The notes: generated by a model from the letters alone, not told the origin. DNA of 64,000 nt from Collinsella sp. (GCA_019425015.1 JAHYYJ010000001.1:171818-235817), one strand, 5' to 3'. Positions 42,807-51,391 are shown, counted from the first letter of the stretch. Numbers and translations are program-made.

Positions 42807-42825
42807 TGGGCCGTCAGGGGGTCAG
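42807..42825 (-). repeat. tRNA-Lys 3'-end fragment
   Basis: TGGGCCGTCAGGGGGTC is identical to the acceptor and T-arm end of the two intact tRNA-Lys genes but continues into unrelated sequence. It is probably an old attachment-site or recombination duplicate. Confidence 0.7.
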
Positions 42826-42894
42826 CCTGCTTTGCAGGCGGCCGCTGCGGCGCTTCGCGCCTTGCGCGCTGCGCTGGTAAATGCTCACGCATTT
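42825..42894. repeat. Three consecutive perfect small hairpins
   Basis: GCCTGC-TTT-GCAGGC at 42825-42839, GGCGC-TTC-GCGCC at 42849-42861 and AAATGC-TCAC-GCATTT at 42879-42894. All three have short loops, and they sit between the tRNA-Lys fragment and the next TTCGACCCC repeat. No coding frame explains them. Confidence 0.6.
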
Positions 42895-42935
42895 CCTCAG
42901 CTCCGCGCCCCGACGGGTTCGACCCCATGAAAGGT

Positions 42936-42976
42936 CAACAAAAAAAAGACGGCCAACCTTCGTTGACCGTCTTAAT
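42936..42976 (-). terminator. Terminator of the tRNA-Lys/tRNA-His unit
   Basis: The stem AAGACGGCCAAC / GTTGACCGTCTT (loop CTTC region), followed on the minus strand by a T8 run, lies 13 bases past the 3' end of the first tRNA-Lys. Confidence 0.85.
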
Positions 42977-42986
42977 CATCTTTGGG

Positions 42987-43059
42987 TGGGCCGTCAGGGG
43001 GTCGAACCCTGGACCTTGGGATTAAGAGTCCCCTGCTCTACCAACTGAGCTAACGACCC
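42987..43059 (-). tRNA. tRNA-Lys (CTT)
   Basis: A 73-nt cloverleaf. Acceptor GGGTCGT pairs with ACGGCCC, discriminator A. The anticodon loop CTCTTAA gives CTT, and the T-arm is GGTTCGACCCC-like. CCA is not encoded directly after the discriminator. It is a copy of the gene at 43106-43178. Confidence 0.95.
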
Positions 43060-43105
43060 AAAGCTAAAGTCCGTTGTTGCGGACTTTAGAGGAGATATCG
43101 TGTGG

Positions 43106-43178
43106 TGGGCCGTCAGGGGGTCGAACCCTGGACCTTGGGATTAAGAGTCCCCTGCTCTACCAACTGAGCTAACGACCC
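43106..43178 (-). tRNA. tRNA-Lys (CTT), second copy
   Basis: Identical over its length to the tRNA-Lys at 42987-43059. The 46-base spacer differs from the other flanks. The two genes and tRNA-His are read as one leftward unit. Confidence 0.95.
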
Positions 43179-43200
43179 GATATCAACACGAAGCAAGAAG

Positions 43201-43278
43201 TGGGGTGGGTAAAGGGACTCGAACCCTCGACCTACGGGACCACAACCCGTCGCTCTAGCCAACTGAGCTACACCCACC
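43201..43278 (-). tRNA. tRNA-His (GTG)
   Basis: The acceptor GTGGGTG with an extra 5' G (G-1) pairs with TACCCAC plus C73, the hallmark of tRNA-His. The anticodon loop TTGTGGT gives GTG. CCA is encoded in the gene. Confidence 0.95.
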
Positions 43279-43443
43279 GTGTCCTGTGCGCTTCGCGCTC
43301 GACTATTATTGCAAGGAACGCCACGCGATGCAAGCCCCAATTTTCAAGAATTTTGAAAAGAGTTTTTCAAGCGCGTTTCGAGCAATTCCCACCGGTTTCA
43401 TAGGAGTAAACTTGCCCCACTGCAAATGCTCGAAAGGACAAGC

Positions 43444-44625
43444 ATGAAAGAACTCTCCAACCGTACGGCAACGTTTACCGATTCGGTCATCCGCCGCATG
43501 ACGCGCATCTCCAATAAGTATGGCGCCGTCAACCTGTCGCAGGGCTTCCCCGACTTCGATCCCCCGGCGCAGCTGCTCAACAGCCTGAGCGCCATCGCCA
43601 GCGACCCCAAGCCGCTCTATCACCAGTACTCCATCACCTGGGGCTCCCAGGCCATGCGTGAGGCGCTTGCCGCCAAGCAGGAGCACTTTATGGGCATGCC
43701 GATCAACCCCAACGAGAACATCGTGGTCACCTGCGGCTCCACCGAGGCCATGATGGCCGCCATGATGACGGTCACAAACCCCGGCGACAAGGTCGTCATC
43801 TTCTCGCCATTCTACGAGAACTACGGCGCCGACACGATCCTCTCGGGTGCCGAGCCCATCTACGTGCCGCTTAACCCACCTGCGTTCGACTTTGACCGCG
43901 AGACACTCGAGGCGGCCTTCCGCGACAACGATCCCAAGGCCATCGTCCTGTGCAACCCTTCCAACCCCTGCGGCAAGGTCTTTACGCGCGAGGAGCTCAC
44001 CTTAATCGCCGACCTCTGCAAAAAGTACGACGCCTACTGCATTACCGACGAGGTATACGAGCACATCGTCTACGCGCCCCACGAGCACGTCTATATGGCC
44101 ACGCTGCCCGGCATGTTCGATCGAACCATCAGCTGCAGTTCGCTGTCTAAGACGTACTCCATCACCGGCTGGCGTCTGGGCTACACCATCGCCCCGGCCC
44201 AGATCACCGAGCGCATTAAAAAGGTCCACGACTTCCTCACCGTGGGTGCTGCCGCTCCCCTGCAGGAAGCTGTCGTCACCGCCCTCAAATTCGACGACAG
44301 CTATTACCAGGAGGTCCTCGACCTCTACACCGCCAAGCGCGACCTATTCTGTCAGGGGCTCGATAGCATCGGTCTCACGCACAACGTGCCGCAGGGCGCC
44401 TACTACGTGATGATGGATATCTCGGAGTTTGGCTATGACAGCGACCTCGACTTCTGTGAGGATTTGGCCTCCAAGGTGGGCGTGGGCGCCGTTCCGGGCT
44501 CGAGCTTCTTCCGCGAGCCCGTCAACCATCTGATTCGTTTCCACTTTGCCAAGCGAGACGAGACGCTCAACGCTGCGCTTGAGAACCTCAAGTCGCTACG
44601 TGATAAAATCAACCCGCGCGGGTAA
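43444..44625 (+). CDS. Class I/II PLP aminotransferase
   Basis: A 393-residue fold-type I aminotransferase of the kynurenine/glutamine-aspartate transaminase-like group. GAVNLSQGFPDFDPPAQLLN binds substrate. YHQYSITWGSQAMREALAAK follows, then VLCNPSNPCGKVFTREELTL, YCITDEVYEHIVYAPHEHV and SCSSLSKTYSITGWRLGYTI, which holds the PLP lysine. The C-terminal Arg (LIRFHFAKRDETL) contacts the substrate carboxylate. The start is the ATG at 43444 with AAAGGAC upstream; the first in-frame ATG at 43426 is too far from it. Single gene with its own terminator. Amino-acid specificity is not resolvable. Confidence 0.85.
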   Translation: MKELSNRTATFTDSVIRRMTRISNKYGAVNLSQGFPDFDPPAQLLNSLSAIASDPKPLYHQYSITWGSQAMREALAAKQEHFMGMPINPNENIVVTCGSTEAMMAAMMTVTNPGDKVVIFSPFYENYGADTILSGAEPIYVPLNPPAFDFDRETLEAAFRDNDPKAIVLCNPSNPCGKVFTREELTLIADLCKKYDAYCITDEVYEHIVYAPHEHVYMATLPGMFDRTISCSSLSKTYSITGWRLGYTIAPAQITERIKKVHDFLTVGAAAPLQEAVVTALKFDDSYYQEVLDLYTAKRDLFCQGLDSIGLTHNVPQGAYYVMMDISEFGYDSDLDFCEDLASKVGVGAVPGSSFFREPVNHLIRFHFAKRDETLNAALENLKSLRDKINPRG

Positions 44626-44648
44626 GGACGGTCAGTAACTAAAGGCAC

Positions 44649-44692
44649 TAAAGAAACCTCGTGAACCCGTTGGGCCATGAGGTTTCTTTTTA
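44649..44692 (+). terminator. Rho-independent terminator after the aminotransferase
   Basis: AAGAAACCTC / GAGGTTTCTT stem with an 18-base loop, followed by a T-run; 24 bases after the stop. Confidence 0.8.
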
Positions 44693-44761
44693 TAGCGACC
44701 TCATTTATTTTTTAGAGCGCTATACTTTAGTCACGGAGCAACTCGTCCAGAGAGGAATACT

Positions 44762-45652
44762 ATGGCAGAGCAGCAGCTTATCGGAGCGCTCGAGGCCGGC
44801 GGCACCAAGATGGTCTGCGCCACGGGCTATGCAGACGGCACGGTCCTGGAACGCGAGCAGATTGCGACCACGACCCCGCAGGAGACCGTTGAGGCCGTCA
44901 ACGCATGGTTTGCCGACAAGGACATCGCCGCGCTGGGCATCGGCGCCTTTGGCCCCACCGCAGTCAACCCTGCCTCGTCCCAATACGGCAAGATCCTGGA
45001 GACGCCCAAAACGGCATGGTGCTACTTTGACCTGCTGGGCACCATCCAAAACGAGCTCAATATTCCCTGCGGCTACGACACCGACGTCAACGTCGCCTGC
45101 CTGGGCGAGGTCACCTTTGGTTGCGCCCAGGGCCTCACTGACGTGGTGTATCTGACCATCGGTACCGGCGTGGGCGCCGGCGTGCTCTCGGGCGGTAAGC
45201 TCGTGCACGGCATGATGCATCCCGAGGCCGGTCACATCCTGGTCACGCGCGACCCGCGCGACACCATCGGCGAGCACAGCGGCTGCCCCTTCCACGACAA
45301 CTGCCTCGAGGGCCTCATCGCCGGTCCCGGCGTCAAAAAGCGCTGGGGTGGCAAGAGCGCCGGAGAGATGGCCGATGACCCGGAGGCCATGGACCTGCTC
45401 GCCGGCTATCTGGCGCAGGCGCTCATGACCTACATCCTGTGCTACGCACCGCAAAAGATCGTCATCGGTGGCGGCGTGGCCGACCACACCCCCATCGTGC
45501 CGCTCGCGCGCAAGAAGTGCGCCGAGATGCTCAACGGCTACATCGTCACGCCCGAGATGGCCGACATCGATAGCTATATCGTCAACAACAGCCTCGAGGG
45601 CAAACAGGGCATTATGGGCTGCTTGGCCCTGGGCGCTCAGGCGCTTCAGTAG
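44762..45652 (+). CDS. ROK-family sugar kinase, fructokinase-like
   Basis: A 296-residue ROK kinase. The ATP-binding loop at the N-terminus is IGALEAGGTKMVCATGY. The second nucleotide motif is VVYLTIGTGVGAGVLSGGKL, and CGYDTDVNVACLGEVTFG carries the catalytic Asp. The zinc-binding segment EAGHILVTRD ... HSGCPFHDNCLEGLIAGPG (His plus three Cys) is the form seen in fructokinases such as YdhR. It probably phosphorylates fructose or a related hexose in the cytosol. SD GAGAGGA precedes the ATG. Monocistronic, convergent with the vanZ-like gene across a bidirectional terminator. Confidence 0.85.
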   Translation: MAEQQLIGALEAGGTKMVCATGYADGTVLEREQIATTTPQETVEAVNAWFADKDIAALGIGAFGPTAVNPASSQYGKILETPKTAWCYFDLLGTIQNELNIPCGYDTDVNVACLGEVTFGCAQGLTDVVYLTIGTGVGAGVLSGGKLVHGMMHPEAGHILVTRDPRDTIGEHSGCPFHDNCLEGLIAGPGVKKRWGGKSAGEMADDPEAMDLLAGYLAQALMTYILCYAPQKIVIGGGVADHTPIVPLARKKCAEMLNGYIVTPEMADIDSYIVNNSLEGKQGIMGCLALGAQALQ

Positions 45653-45734
45653 CAGACGCACCCACAGGGCGTGGCGCACCCGGCAAATCCGACCTATGGA
45701 ACGACGCCGCCACACCTCATATAAGCCCTCCAAT

Positions 45735-45782
45735 AAAAAAGGCCGCCTAGGACCAAACAATGCGTCCTTAGGCGGCCTTTTT
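45735..45782. terminator. Bidirectional terminator
   Basis: AAAAGGCCGCCTAGGAC pairs with GTCCTTAGGCGGCCTTTT (one mismatch, loop about 10 bases), with A- and T-runs on either side. It serves the ROK kinase and the convergent VanZ-like gene, whose last codons overlap the stem. Confidence 0.88.
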
Positions 45783-46217
45783 GGCGCACATCAGCGACCG
45801 TAAGAGATATCGGAGCACAACGCCCGTTGCCGCTCCACAGCAGTCGATCATCACATCGGTGATCATGCCGGCGCGTCCCGGCACAAAGAGCTGAATCGTC
45901 TCGTCGATCGAGGGAATCAGCAGCAGGAACACTGCCGTGGGCAGCAGCACGTCAAAGGTGCGTCGGCCCTCAAAATCAAAGGCGTGCGTTGCCAGGATGC
46001 CGAGCACCAAATACTCGGTAAAATGCGCGCACTTACGAACAACAAAGTTGGTCACCCATTCATATGGAAGTCCCACGCCGTGCAGGAAACCGCGGATAGC
46101 TTCCATGACCGTTAGGCTCAGTGAGCCCGACCCCGAGCCGGGAACCAGCGAATTGCCCCAGATCAAGAGCGCCATCAGGCAGGTTACGACCGCCCATTTT
46201 CGATTGATCTTAACCAT
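45768..46217 (-). CDS. VanZ-family membrane protein
   Basis: A 149-residue protein with about four membrane helices and the VanZ signature: RKCAHFTEYLVLGILATHAF, then LIPSIDETIQLFVPGRAGMI and TDVMIDCCGAATG. VanZ relatives are linked to resistance to lipoglycopeptides and to envelope stress; the molecular role is unknown. I chose the ATG at 46217 because the GGAGG SD lies upstream of it and inside a longer frame that would start with GTG at 46238. The start lies just 7 bases downstream of the preceding gene's stop, so the two are probably one unit. Confidence 0.8.
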   Translation of the reverse strand: MVKINRKWAVVTCLMALLIWGNSLVPGSGSGSLSLTVMEAIRGFLHGVGLPYEWVTNFVVRKCAHFTEYLVLGILATHAFDFEGRRTFDVLLPTAVFLLLIPSIDETIQLFVPGRAGMITDVMIDCCGAATGVVLRYLLRSLMCAKKAA

Positions 46218-46224
46218 GCAGAAG

Positions 46225-47625
46225 TTATGCCTCCGCACGAAGCGGCGCGAAGCTGGCGGTACCGCCCTCGATAACGCTCAGATAAGCACGGCCCGTACGC
46301 TTGGCGGTAGAGGACTGAAGACGCTCGATCTCTTCCTCGAGGATCTGATTGACGCGCTCGTGACGACGATTTTCCATAATGCCGGCGGCAATAGCCTCGG
46401 CCCGCTCGATGCTCTCACGCGAGATACGGGCAGTATCCTCGGGGAACACAGCGCTGTGACGGCCGACATAGGCGGGGGCAGCAGGCTGAGGGGCAGCGAC
46501 GGGAGCGGGGGCTGAAACAGGAGCAGGCTCGTCAATCTCATCCAGAATCGCGGTGGCGGCGGCCCACATACCCTCGTGGCCCGAGTAATCGGCCATGGGG
46601 ACATCAACCTCGAGCGAGGCGTCCGGAAGGTCGCCGGTGTCGATGCGATCTTGGGCATCAATCGATGCGGTGATGGCTGCAGGCTCATCGAGGTCATCGA
46701 GATCGATGCCCGCGGCACCGGAGATGATAGGCATGCTGGCGAGGTTTGCATTGTACGGCGCAGCCTCAGCCGCCTGCTGCTGGGCAGGAGCGCCCCAAAG
46801 CGAGCTTTCGGCGGCACGGCGGGCGGCAACAGCCTCCTCGTCCGCGGTCATGGCTTCATCAACGTACGAATTATCGGCAGAAGCGTTCGCGTCCGCCGAG
46901 GTAGCGCTGTAGGCGTTATTGACCGCCGCATTGGCAACGAGTGCCACGAAAGCCGCCGTGCTGCCCGCAGGGGCGGCCTGGGAGCCCGACACGGCGCGTG
47001 CCGCGGCGGCGATATCATCGCGATTGAAGGAGCCGGTCTGCCCGCCGTTGGTGAGCTCGTCGATGGCGACTTGATAGACGTCGCGCGAGCGCGCAGGGTC
47101 GCAGCTCACCGGCGAATCGTCGTCGAGCATGCTGTCGATCATGGACCAAGCCTCGGCCTCGTCCATAGCATCTGCGGCTCGAGCGATGGTAGGGACACCA
47201 TCATCGGCATGACGGCGCTGGAACGCACCAGTCAGGCCGGAAAGGAATGCCGAGGTAGACTGCTCCGACTGAGCCTGAGAAGCAGAAGCCGCAGCGTACG
47301 GAATCGCATCCTGCTGCTGAGCTGAAATCGAGGCGGTCTTGAACTCGCTTTGATGCTGATTGAGATTGGCGGCACCGCCCATGGCATCGGGCTGGAACAG
47401 ACGCTCTTCACGCTGCGCACGATACTCGGAGATACCCAGCGAGGCGGCATAGATACCCACGCCCGCCACCGCGCCCACGGCGAAGGGAACTGCACCCGCC
47501 ACGACCGTCTCGTTCACCGACGAAAACGGCAGCGTCGCGGCATACATAACCACGGGAGCGGCAAGGCCGATCCCGCACGAAAGTCCGGCAAGGACTGCTC
47601 GTTGTGTTGCATCAGAAGAAGCCAT
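46225..47625 (-). CDS. Membrane-anchored low-complexity Ala/Asp/Glu-rich protein, 466 aa
   Basis: I do not recognise a domain. Residues 8-30 (AVLAGLSCGIGLAAPVVMYA) and 42-63 (VAGAVPFAVGAVAGVGIYAA) are two membrane helices. The remaining 400 residues are acidic, Ala-rich and largely disordered, with short helical patches and a final basic segment RRHERVNQILEEEIERLQSS. It resembles actinobacterial cell-envelope or division-associated proteins of low conservation. The start is the ATG at 47625 with GGGGAGAG; the longer reading to 47652 lacks an SD. It precedes the VanZ-like gene in the same direction. Confidence 0.6.
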   Translation of the reverse strand: MASSDATQRAVLAGLSCGIGLAAPVVMYAATLPFSSVNETVVAGAVPFAVGAVAGVGIYAASLGISEYRAQREERLFQPDAMGGAANLNQHQSEFKTASISAQQQDAIPYAAASASQAQSEQSTSAFLSGLTGAFQRRHADDGVPTIARAADAMDEAEAWSMIDSMLDDDSPVSCDPARSRDVYQVAIDELTNGGQTGSFNRDDIAAAARAVSGSQAAPAGSTAAFVALVANAAVNNAYSATSADANASADNSYVDEAMTADEEAVAARRAAESSLWGAPAQQQAAEAAPYNANLASMPIISGAAGIDLDDLDEPAAITASIDAQDRIDTGDLPDASLEVDVPMADYSGHEGMWAAATAILDEIDEPAPVSAPAPVAAPQPAAPAYVGRHSAVFPEDTARISRESIERAEAIAAGIMENRRHERVNQILEEEIERLQSSTAKRTGRAYLSVIEGGTASFAPLRAEA

Positions 47626-47867
47626 GAGCTCTCCCCATCTTCCAGCACCCAAATCGCATCATTCAGTTGGCTGCGCGAGAGAAGATGAAGCGGGGCTATG
47701 CCCCAAAGCAACGGTATATGGTTCGTTTCATCTGCGTTTTCCGTCGCGAAGCTTAAAAGTTATTATGCGAAACCGTCCTGTCGATTGCAAGTGACGATGT
47801 CGGATTGAAACGGGAAACCTGCTGCTCGTCGGTCTTACGGTCAAAAATAAGCGCGGAGCGGCGCTAT
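47626..47867. other. Intergenic region between rho and the low-complexity protein gene
   Basis: 242 bases with no gene seen. It must hold the promoter of the leftward gene at 47625. Confidence 0.4.
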
Positions 47868-47904
47868 AGAAAAGGGCCGAGGCTCAAAGCCCCGACCCTT
47901 TATC
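47868..47904 (-). terminator. Rho-independent terminator after rho
   Basis: AAAGGG(C)CG(A)GGCT / AGCCCCGACCCTTT hairpin 35 bases past the rho stop, with a T-rich end on the minus strand. Confidence 0.8.
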
Positions 47905-47938
47905 GCATTGATGACTATCGCTGCGCGTGGATGACAAC

Positions 47939-50485
47939 CTAGAACGTCTGCTCGTAGTCGCTGTGTTTTTTGGCCGAACGCACCAGGAACTCCTGGTTGG
48001 TGTTGGTGCCCTTAAGACCCTTGATAAACGATGCGGCTGCGCGCTCGGTGTTGTTCATGCCGGCAAGAATGCGACGCAGACCAAAGACAAACGGACGCAT
48101 CTGCTCGTCGACCAACAGGTCCTCGTTACGCGTACCGGAGGCAACGGGGTCGATAGCCGGGAAGATGCGGCGGTCGGCCAGGTCGCGGTCGAGCTTAAGC
48201 TCCATGTTGCCGGTGCCCTTGAACTCCTCAAAGATGACTTCGTCCATCTTGGAACCGGTGTCGATGAGGGCAGAGGCCAGGATGGTAAGCGAGCCACCGT
48301 TCTCGATATTGCGGGCTGCACCCAGGAAGCGCTTGGGCGGATATAGGGCCGCCGAATCGACGCCGCCCGAAAGGATGCGGCCCGAGGCGGGCGCCGCCAA
48401 GTTGTAGGCGCGGGCGAGGCGCGTGATGGAGTCGAGCACCACCACGACGTCGCCACCCAGCTCTACGATGCGCTTGGCGCGCTCGATGACGAGCTCTGCC
48501 ACGCGGGTGTGGTTGTCGGCAGGCATATCGAAGGTCGACGCCACAACCTCGCCCTTGATGGAACGCTGCATATCGGTGACCTCTTCGGGGCGCTCGTCGA
48601 CGAGCAGGCAGATGAGGTGCACCTCGGGGTTGTTAATCGAGATAGACTGGCAGATCTTCTTGAGGATCGTGGTCTTGCCGGCCTTGGGCGGGGACACGAT
48701 CAGGCCGCGCTGGCCCTTGCCGATCGGTGACACGATGTCGATGGCGCGGCCGGTAATAGAGTCCTTGCCGTGCTCCATGCGCAGCGGCTCGTTGGGATAG
48801 ACCGGGGTGAGGTCGCCGAACTTGGGACGGTTGCGAATCTGCTCGGGGTCCAGACCGTTGACGGTCGTGATTTTGGCGAGGCCGGCGCGCTTGTCGCCGC
48901 CGCGCGAAGGACGCAGCGAGCCCTCGATGACGTCGCCCGTGCGCAGGCGCGCGGAGCGGATGAGGTAGGCGGGCACGAAGGCGTCGTCGTTGGACTTCAT
49001 GTAGCCATGGGCGTGGATGATGCCGGAGCTGTCCGGGCGAATCTGCAGAATGCCCTTGATGTCGCGGAAGCCCTCGGCCTTCGCAGCGGTGACGTAGATT
49101 TCCTCGACGAGCTCGGCCTTCTTCTTGCCGGTCGTCTCGATCTCGAACTCCTTAGCCTTCTCGCGCAGCTCAGCGACCTTCATGGCCGCGAGTTCCTCGC
49201 GCGAAAGCGTGGGCTCGGTGGGAGCGGCATTACGCTCCTTGTTGCGCTGTTTGCGATCGCGCTGGCGGTTGCGACGGTCGTTGTTGCGGTCGTCCTTACG
49301 CTCGTTGCGCTCGTCGTTGCGCTTGTGCTGGCGACGGTTGGGACGAGTGCCGTCTTCGCCCTCAGCGGGGGCGGCACCATCGGTTGCGACGGTGCCAACA
49401 TTGGCCGCGGCGGCGTCATTGGCCTCGGCGCCAGAATCAACCTGCGCTTCGACATCCTGCTGCTCGGACGCCTTGGCCTTAACGGACTTCTTACGACCGC
49501 GCTTGGGCTTCTCGGACGCAGGCTGTTCGACGTCCTGGGCCTTGGCGACATCAGTCGACGCATCGGCGGTCGTCTCGGCAGAATCCTCGGACGCACCCTT
49601 CTTGGCAGCCTTGGCCTTTGACGTGCGCTTAGCAGCAGTACGACGGCTGCGACCGGGACGGACGTCGGCGGGCTCGGCATCGGCGGGAGCGGCCTCGGAA
49701 GTCGTAGCATCCTGGACGGGTGCATCGGCAGCGGTTGCAGACTCGGCGGTCGCCGCAGCATCCCGAGCGGCGGCGGCTGCTGCTGCGGCCTTCTCTGCCT
49801 CGACAAAGGCCTTGGGCTTGCGACCGCGACGGTGCGGGCGCAAAGCCGGATCGACAACGGGAACTTCGTTGGCCTCGACAGGCGCAGCGGGCTCAACAGG
49901 CAATGTGCCCTCCCCTGCCGCGGAACGGACCGAAGCCTCAGTGAGCTCGGGGGTTACCTGTTCGGCAGCCTGCTCGGCCTTAGCAGCCGTGCGGCGGCGT
50001 GTGCGCGGTGCCGGCTTCTCGGTCGGCAGGTCGGCGGCAGGGGTCTCGATGGCGGCAGGCGTCTCGGGCACAGACGGAGCTGCAAGCTCGGTCAGAGCCG
50101 CGGCCTCGCGCTCGGCAGCACGACGGCGGGCGCGCACCACCTGAGCCTCGCTAATCTGCGCCAACGCACGTGCCTGCGCGACCTCATCGGAAATCGGCGC
50201 CGAGGAGTCAGCTGCAACGGTGCGCTTGGCGCGCGTCGTGCGCGTGGTACGGCGCTTGGGCTTGGTGACCTCCTCGCCGTCAGCGGCAGGCTTGGCCGTA
50301 CGGCGCGTGCGCTTGGGCTTTGCCGGAGCAGCCTCCTCAACAGTTGCAGGCGCAGGCGTCGAAGCAGCCTTAGGCGTCTCAGGAGCCGAGGCTTGCGCGG
50401 GCGTCGCGACCTGGTCCGACGCAACCGGTGCAGCGGGAGTGGTCTGCGTCGTCGTTATTTCATTTTCTTGCTGTTGATCAGACAC
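47939..50485 (-). CDS. rho: Transcription termination factor Rho with about 430-residue N-terminal extension
   Basis: An 848-residue protein whose last 420 residues match canonical Rho (about 419 in E. coli). The Rho_N helix-extended domain starts near residue 430 (SREELAAMKVAELREKAKEF). The RNA-binding OB fold follows (IKGILQIRPDSSGIIHAHGY), then Walker A RGLIVSPPKAGKTTILKKIC, Walker B VVVLDSITRLARAYNLAAPA, and the R- and Q-loop region SALIDTGSKMDEVIFEEFKG. Residues 1-428 are disordered, rich in Ala, Glu, Lys, Arg and Pro, ending in an Arg/Asn/Asp-rich stretch (RRQHKRNDERNERKDDRNND). It starts at a GTG at 50485; the SD is weak (AAAGTTGAG). Confidence 0.95.
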   Translation of the reverse strand: MSDQQQENEITTTQTTPAAPVASDQVATPAQASAPETPKAASTPAPATVEEAAPAKPKRTRRTAKPAADGEEVTKPKRRTTRTTRAKRTVAADSSAPISDEVAQARALAQISEAQVVRARRRAAEREAAALTELAAPSVPETPAAIETPAADLPTEKPAPRTRRRTAAKAEQAAEQVTPELTEASVRSAAGEGTLPVEPAAPVEANEVPVVDPALRPHRRGRKPKAFVEAEKAAAAAAAARDAAATAESATAADAPVQDATTSEAAPADAEPADVRPGRSRRTAAKRTSKAKAAKKGASEDSAETTADASTDVAKAQDVEQPASEKPKRGRKKSVKAKASEQQDVEAQVDSGAEANDAAAANVGTVATDGAAPAEGEDGTRPNRRQHKRNDERNERKDDRNNDRRNRQRDRKQRNKERNAAPTEPTLSREELAAMKVAELREKAKEFEIETTGKKKAELVEEIYVTAAKAEGFRDIKGILQIRPDSSGIIHAHGYMKSNDDAFVPAYLIRSARLRTGDVIEGSLRPSRGGDKRAGLAKITTVNGLDPEQIRNRPKFGDLTPVYPNEPLRMEHGKDSITGRAIDIVSPIGKGQRGLIVSPPKAGKTTILKKICQSISINNPEVHLICLLVDERPEEVTDMQRSIKGEVVASTFDMPADNHTRVAELVIERAKRIVELGGDVVVVLDSITRLARAYNLAAPASGRILSGGVDSAALYPPKRFLGAARNIENGGSLTILASALIDTGSKMDEVIFEEFKGTGNMELKLDRDLADRRIFPAIDPVASGTRNEDLLVDEQMRPFVFGLRRILAGMNNTERAAASFIKGLKGTNTNQEFLVRSAKKHSDYEQTF

Positions 50486-50903
50486 AGTGTTTGCTCAACT
50501 TTCTTTTCAAGCCCTGTGATCACATGCTCCCTGCATAAACCTTCAGGGCGGCTAAACAGTCTAGTTCCGTTCAAAACGACGAACATCATTGATCTGTATC
50601 GAGATGATTGCGTCAACTACGCAGCGTTAGTGTAACACAACCGCCGTCACCTGCAACTTAGTCATCGGGGACGTTCATAAACGACTAGTCAAAAGGGATA
50701 CTCTTTACAAAGTTTCGACGTATGCCGCATCACCTCATACGTTGCGGTGACACGGTTCTCAAATCCCGCCCAGTATCTCTCAAACAGGAACCATTCTACC
50801 GCAACTCATAAGAAGAAGGCAGATTGGCCCTCAAACCTCGAGAAGCGAATCGGCCGAAGAGCAGGGCGAACATTCCTAAGATCGCTGTGCCACGGATTGC
50901 CCC
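50486..50903. other. Intergenic region upstream of rho
   Basis: About 420 bases without a supported gene. The part next to rho should hold its promoter and leader; rho leaders are often autoregulated, but I see no clear attenuator. The rest is unremarkable until the fold-back element at 50904. Confidence 0.4.
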
Positions 50904-51033
50904 CATCTACTACGTTTGGCCCCGAACCCCCGACCACACCATCCTAATTGCAAAAATCGCAAGTCCTCTACCTGCGGTTTTATTATTGTTGATATCGGCA
51001 TGGTTCGGGGTATGCGACTAAACGTAGTAGATG
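50904..51033 (+). repeat. Fold-back structured element, copy 1
   Basis: Bounded by a perfect 14-bp inverted repeat CATCTACTACGTTT / AAACGTAGTAGATG. Inside it is a second imperfect pair GCCCCGAACC / GGTTCGGGGT. Internal blocks CCGACCACAC (50930), CCTCTACCTGCGGTTTTA (from 50965) and GGCATGGTT (50997) recur in the same order in copy 2 read on the other strand. No coding frame fits. It could be a noncoding RNA, a MITE-like element or a transcription-terminating structure. Confidence 0.7.
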
Positions 51034-51126
51034 ACCCCGATTCGTGGCAGCGGCTCTTCCGCCGCGCCCCCGCGGACAATAACGATCCGCTTCCACCGTG
51101 CCCAAGGGATCGTTTTCAATACATGG

Positions 51127-51258
51127 CGGTTTACTACGATGAATTGCTCAACCGCAACCACGCCGAAACTCACATAAGTAAAATCGCAGCTAGAGGGCTT
51201 ACGGTTTTCGATGAAAAGCCAGTGTGGTCGGCTTCCCTCGATTCATCGTAGTAAACCG
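51127..51258 (-). repeat. Fold-back structured element, copy 2 (inverted)
   Basis: Bounded by a perfect 17-bp inverted repeat CGGTTTACTACGATGAA / TTCATCGTAGTAAACCG. Read on the minus strand it contains CCGACCACAC, then CCTCTAGCTGCGATTTTA and GGCGTGGTT, the same ordered blocks as copy 1 with a few changes, and also ends in CGTAGTA. Copy 2 faces copy 1 with 93 bases between. Confidence 0.7.
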
Positions 51259-51311
51259 GTATAGTTGTGTTTTAGTCTCACTTTGCAACTAACAATAAAG
51301 TCTCGCCAAAC

Positions 51312-51350
51312 GCAAAAAGTCCGACCTCCGCATGGGAGATCGGACTTTCG
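51312..51350 (-). terminator. Rho-independent terminator after argS
   Basis: AAAGTCCGA(CC)TCC / GGGAGATCGGACTTT hairpin with a T-run on the minus strand, 42 bases after the argS stop. Confidence 0.85.
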
Positions 51351-51391
51351 ATACTCAGTTAACCAAGCCTACGCAGCCAAACGACCAGCGC

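Noticed and set aside
42700..43180. Possible CRISPR array in the repeated region near the tRNAs
   Set aside because: The repeats are tRNA 3' ends and terminators with irregular spacing; no equal-length spacers and no cas genes in the window.
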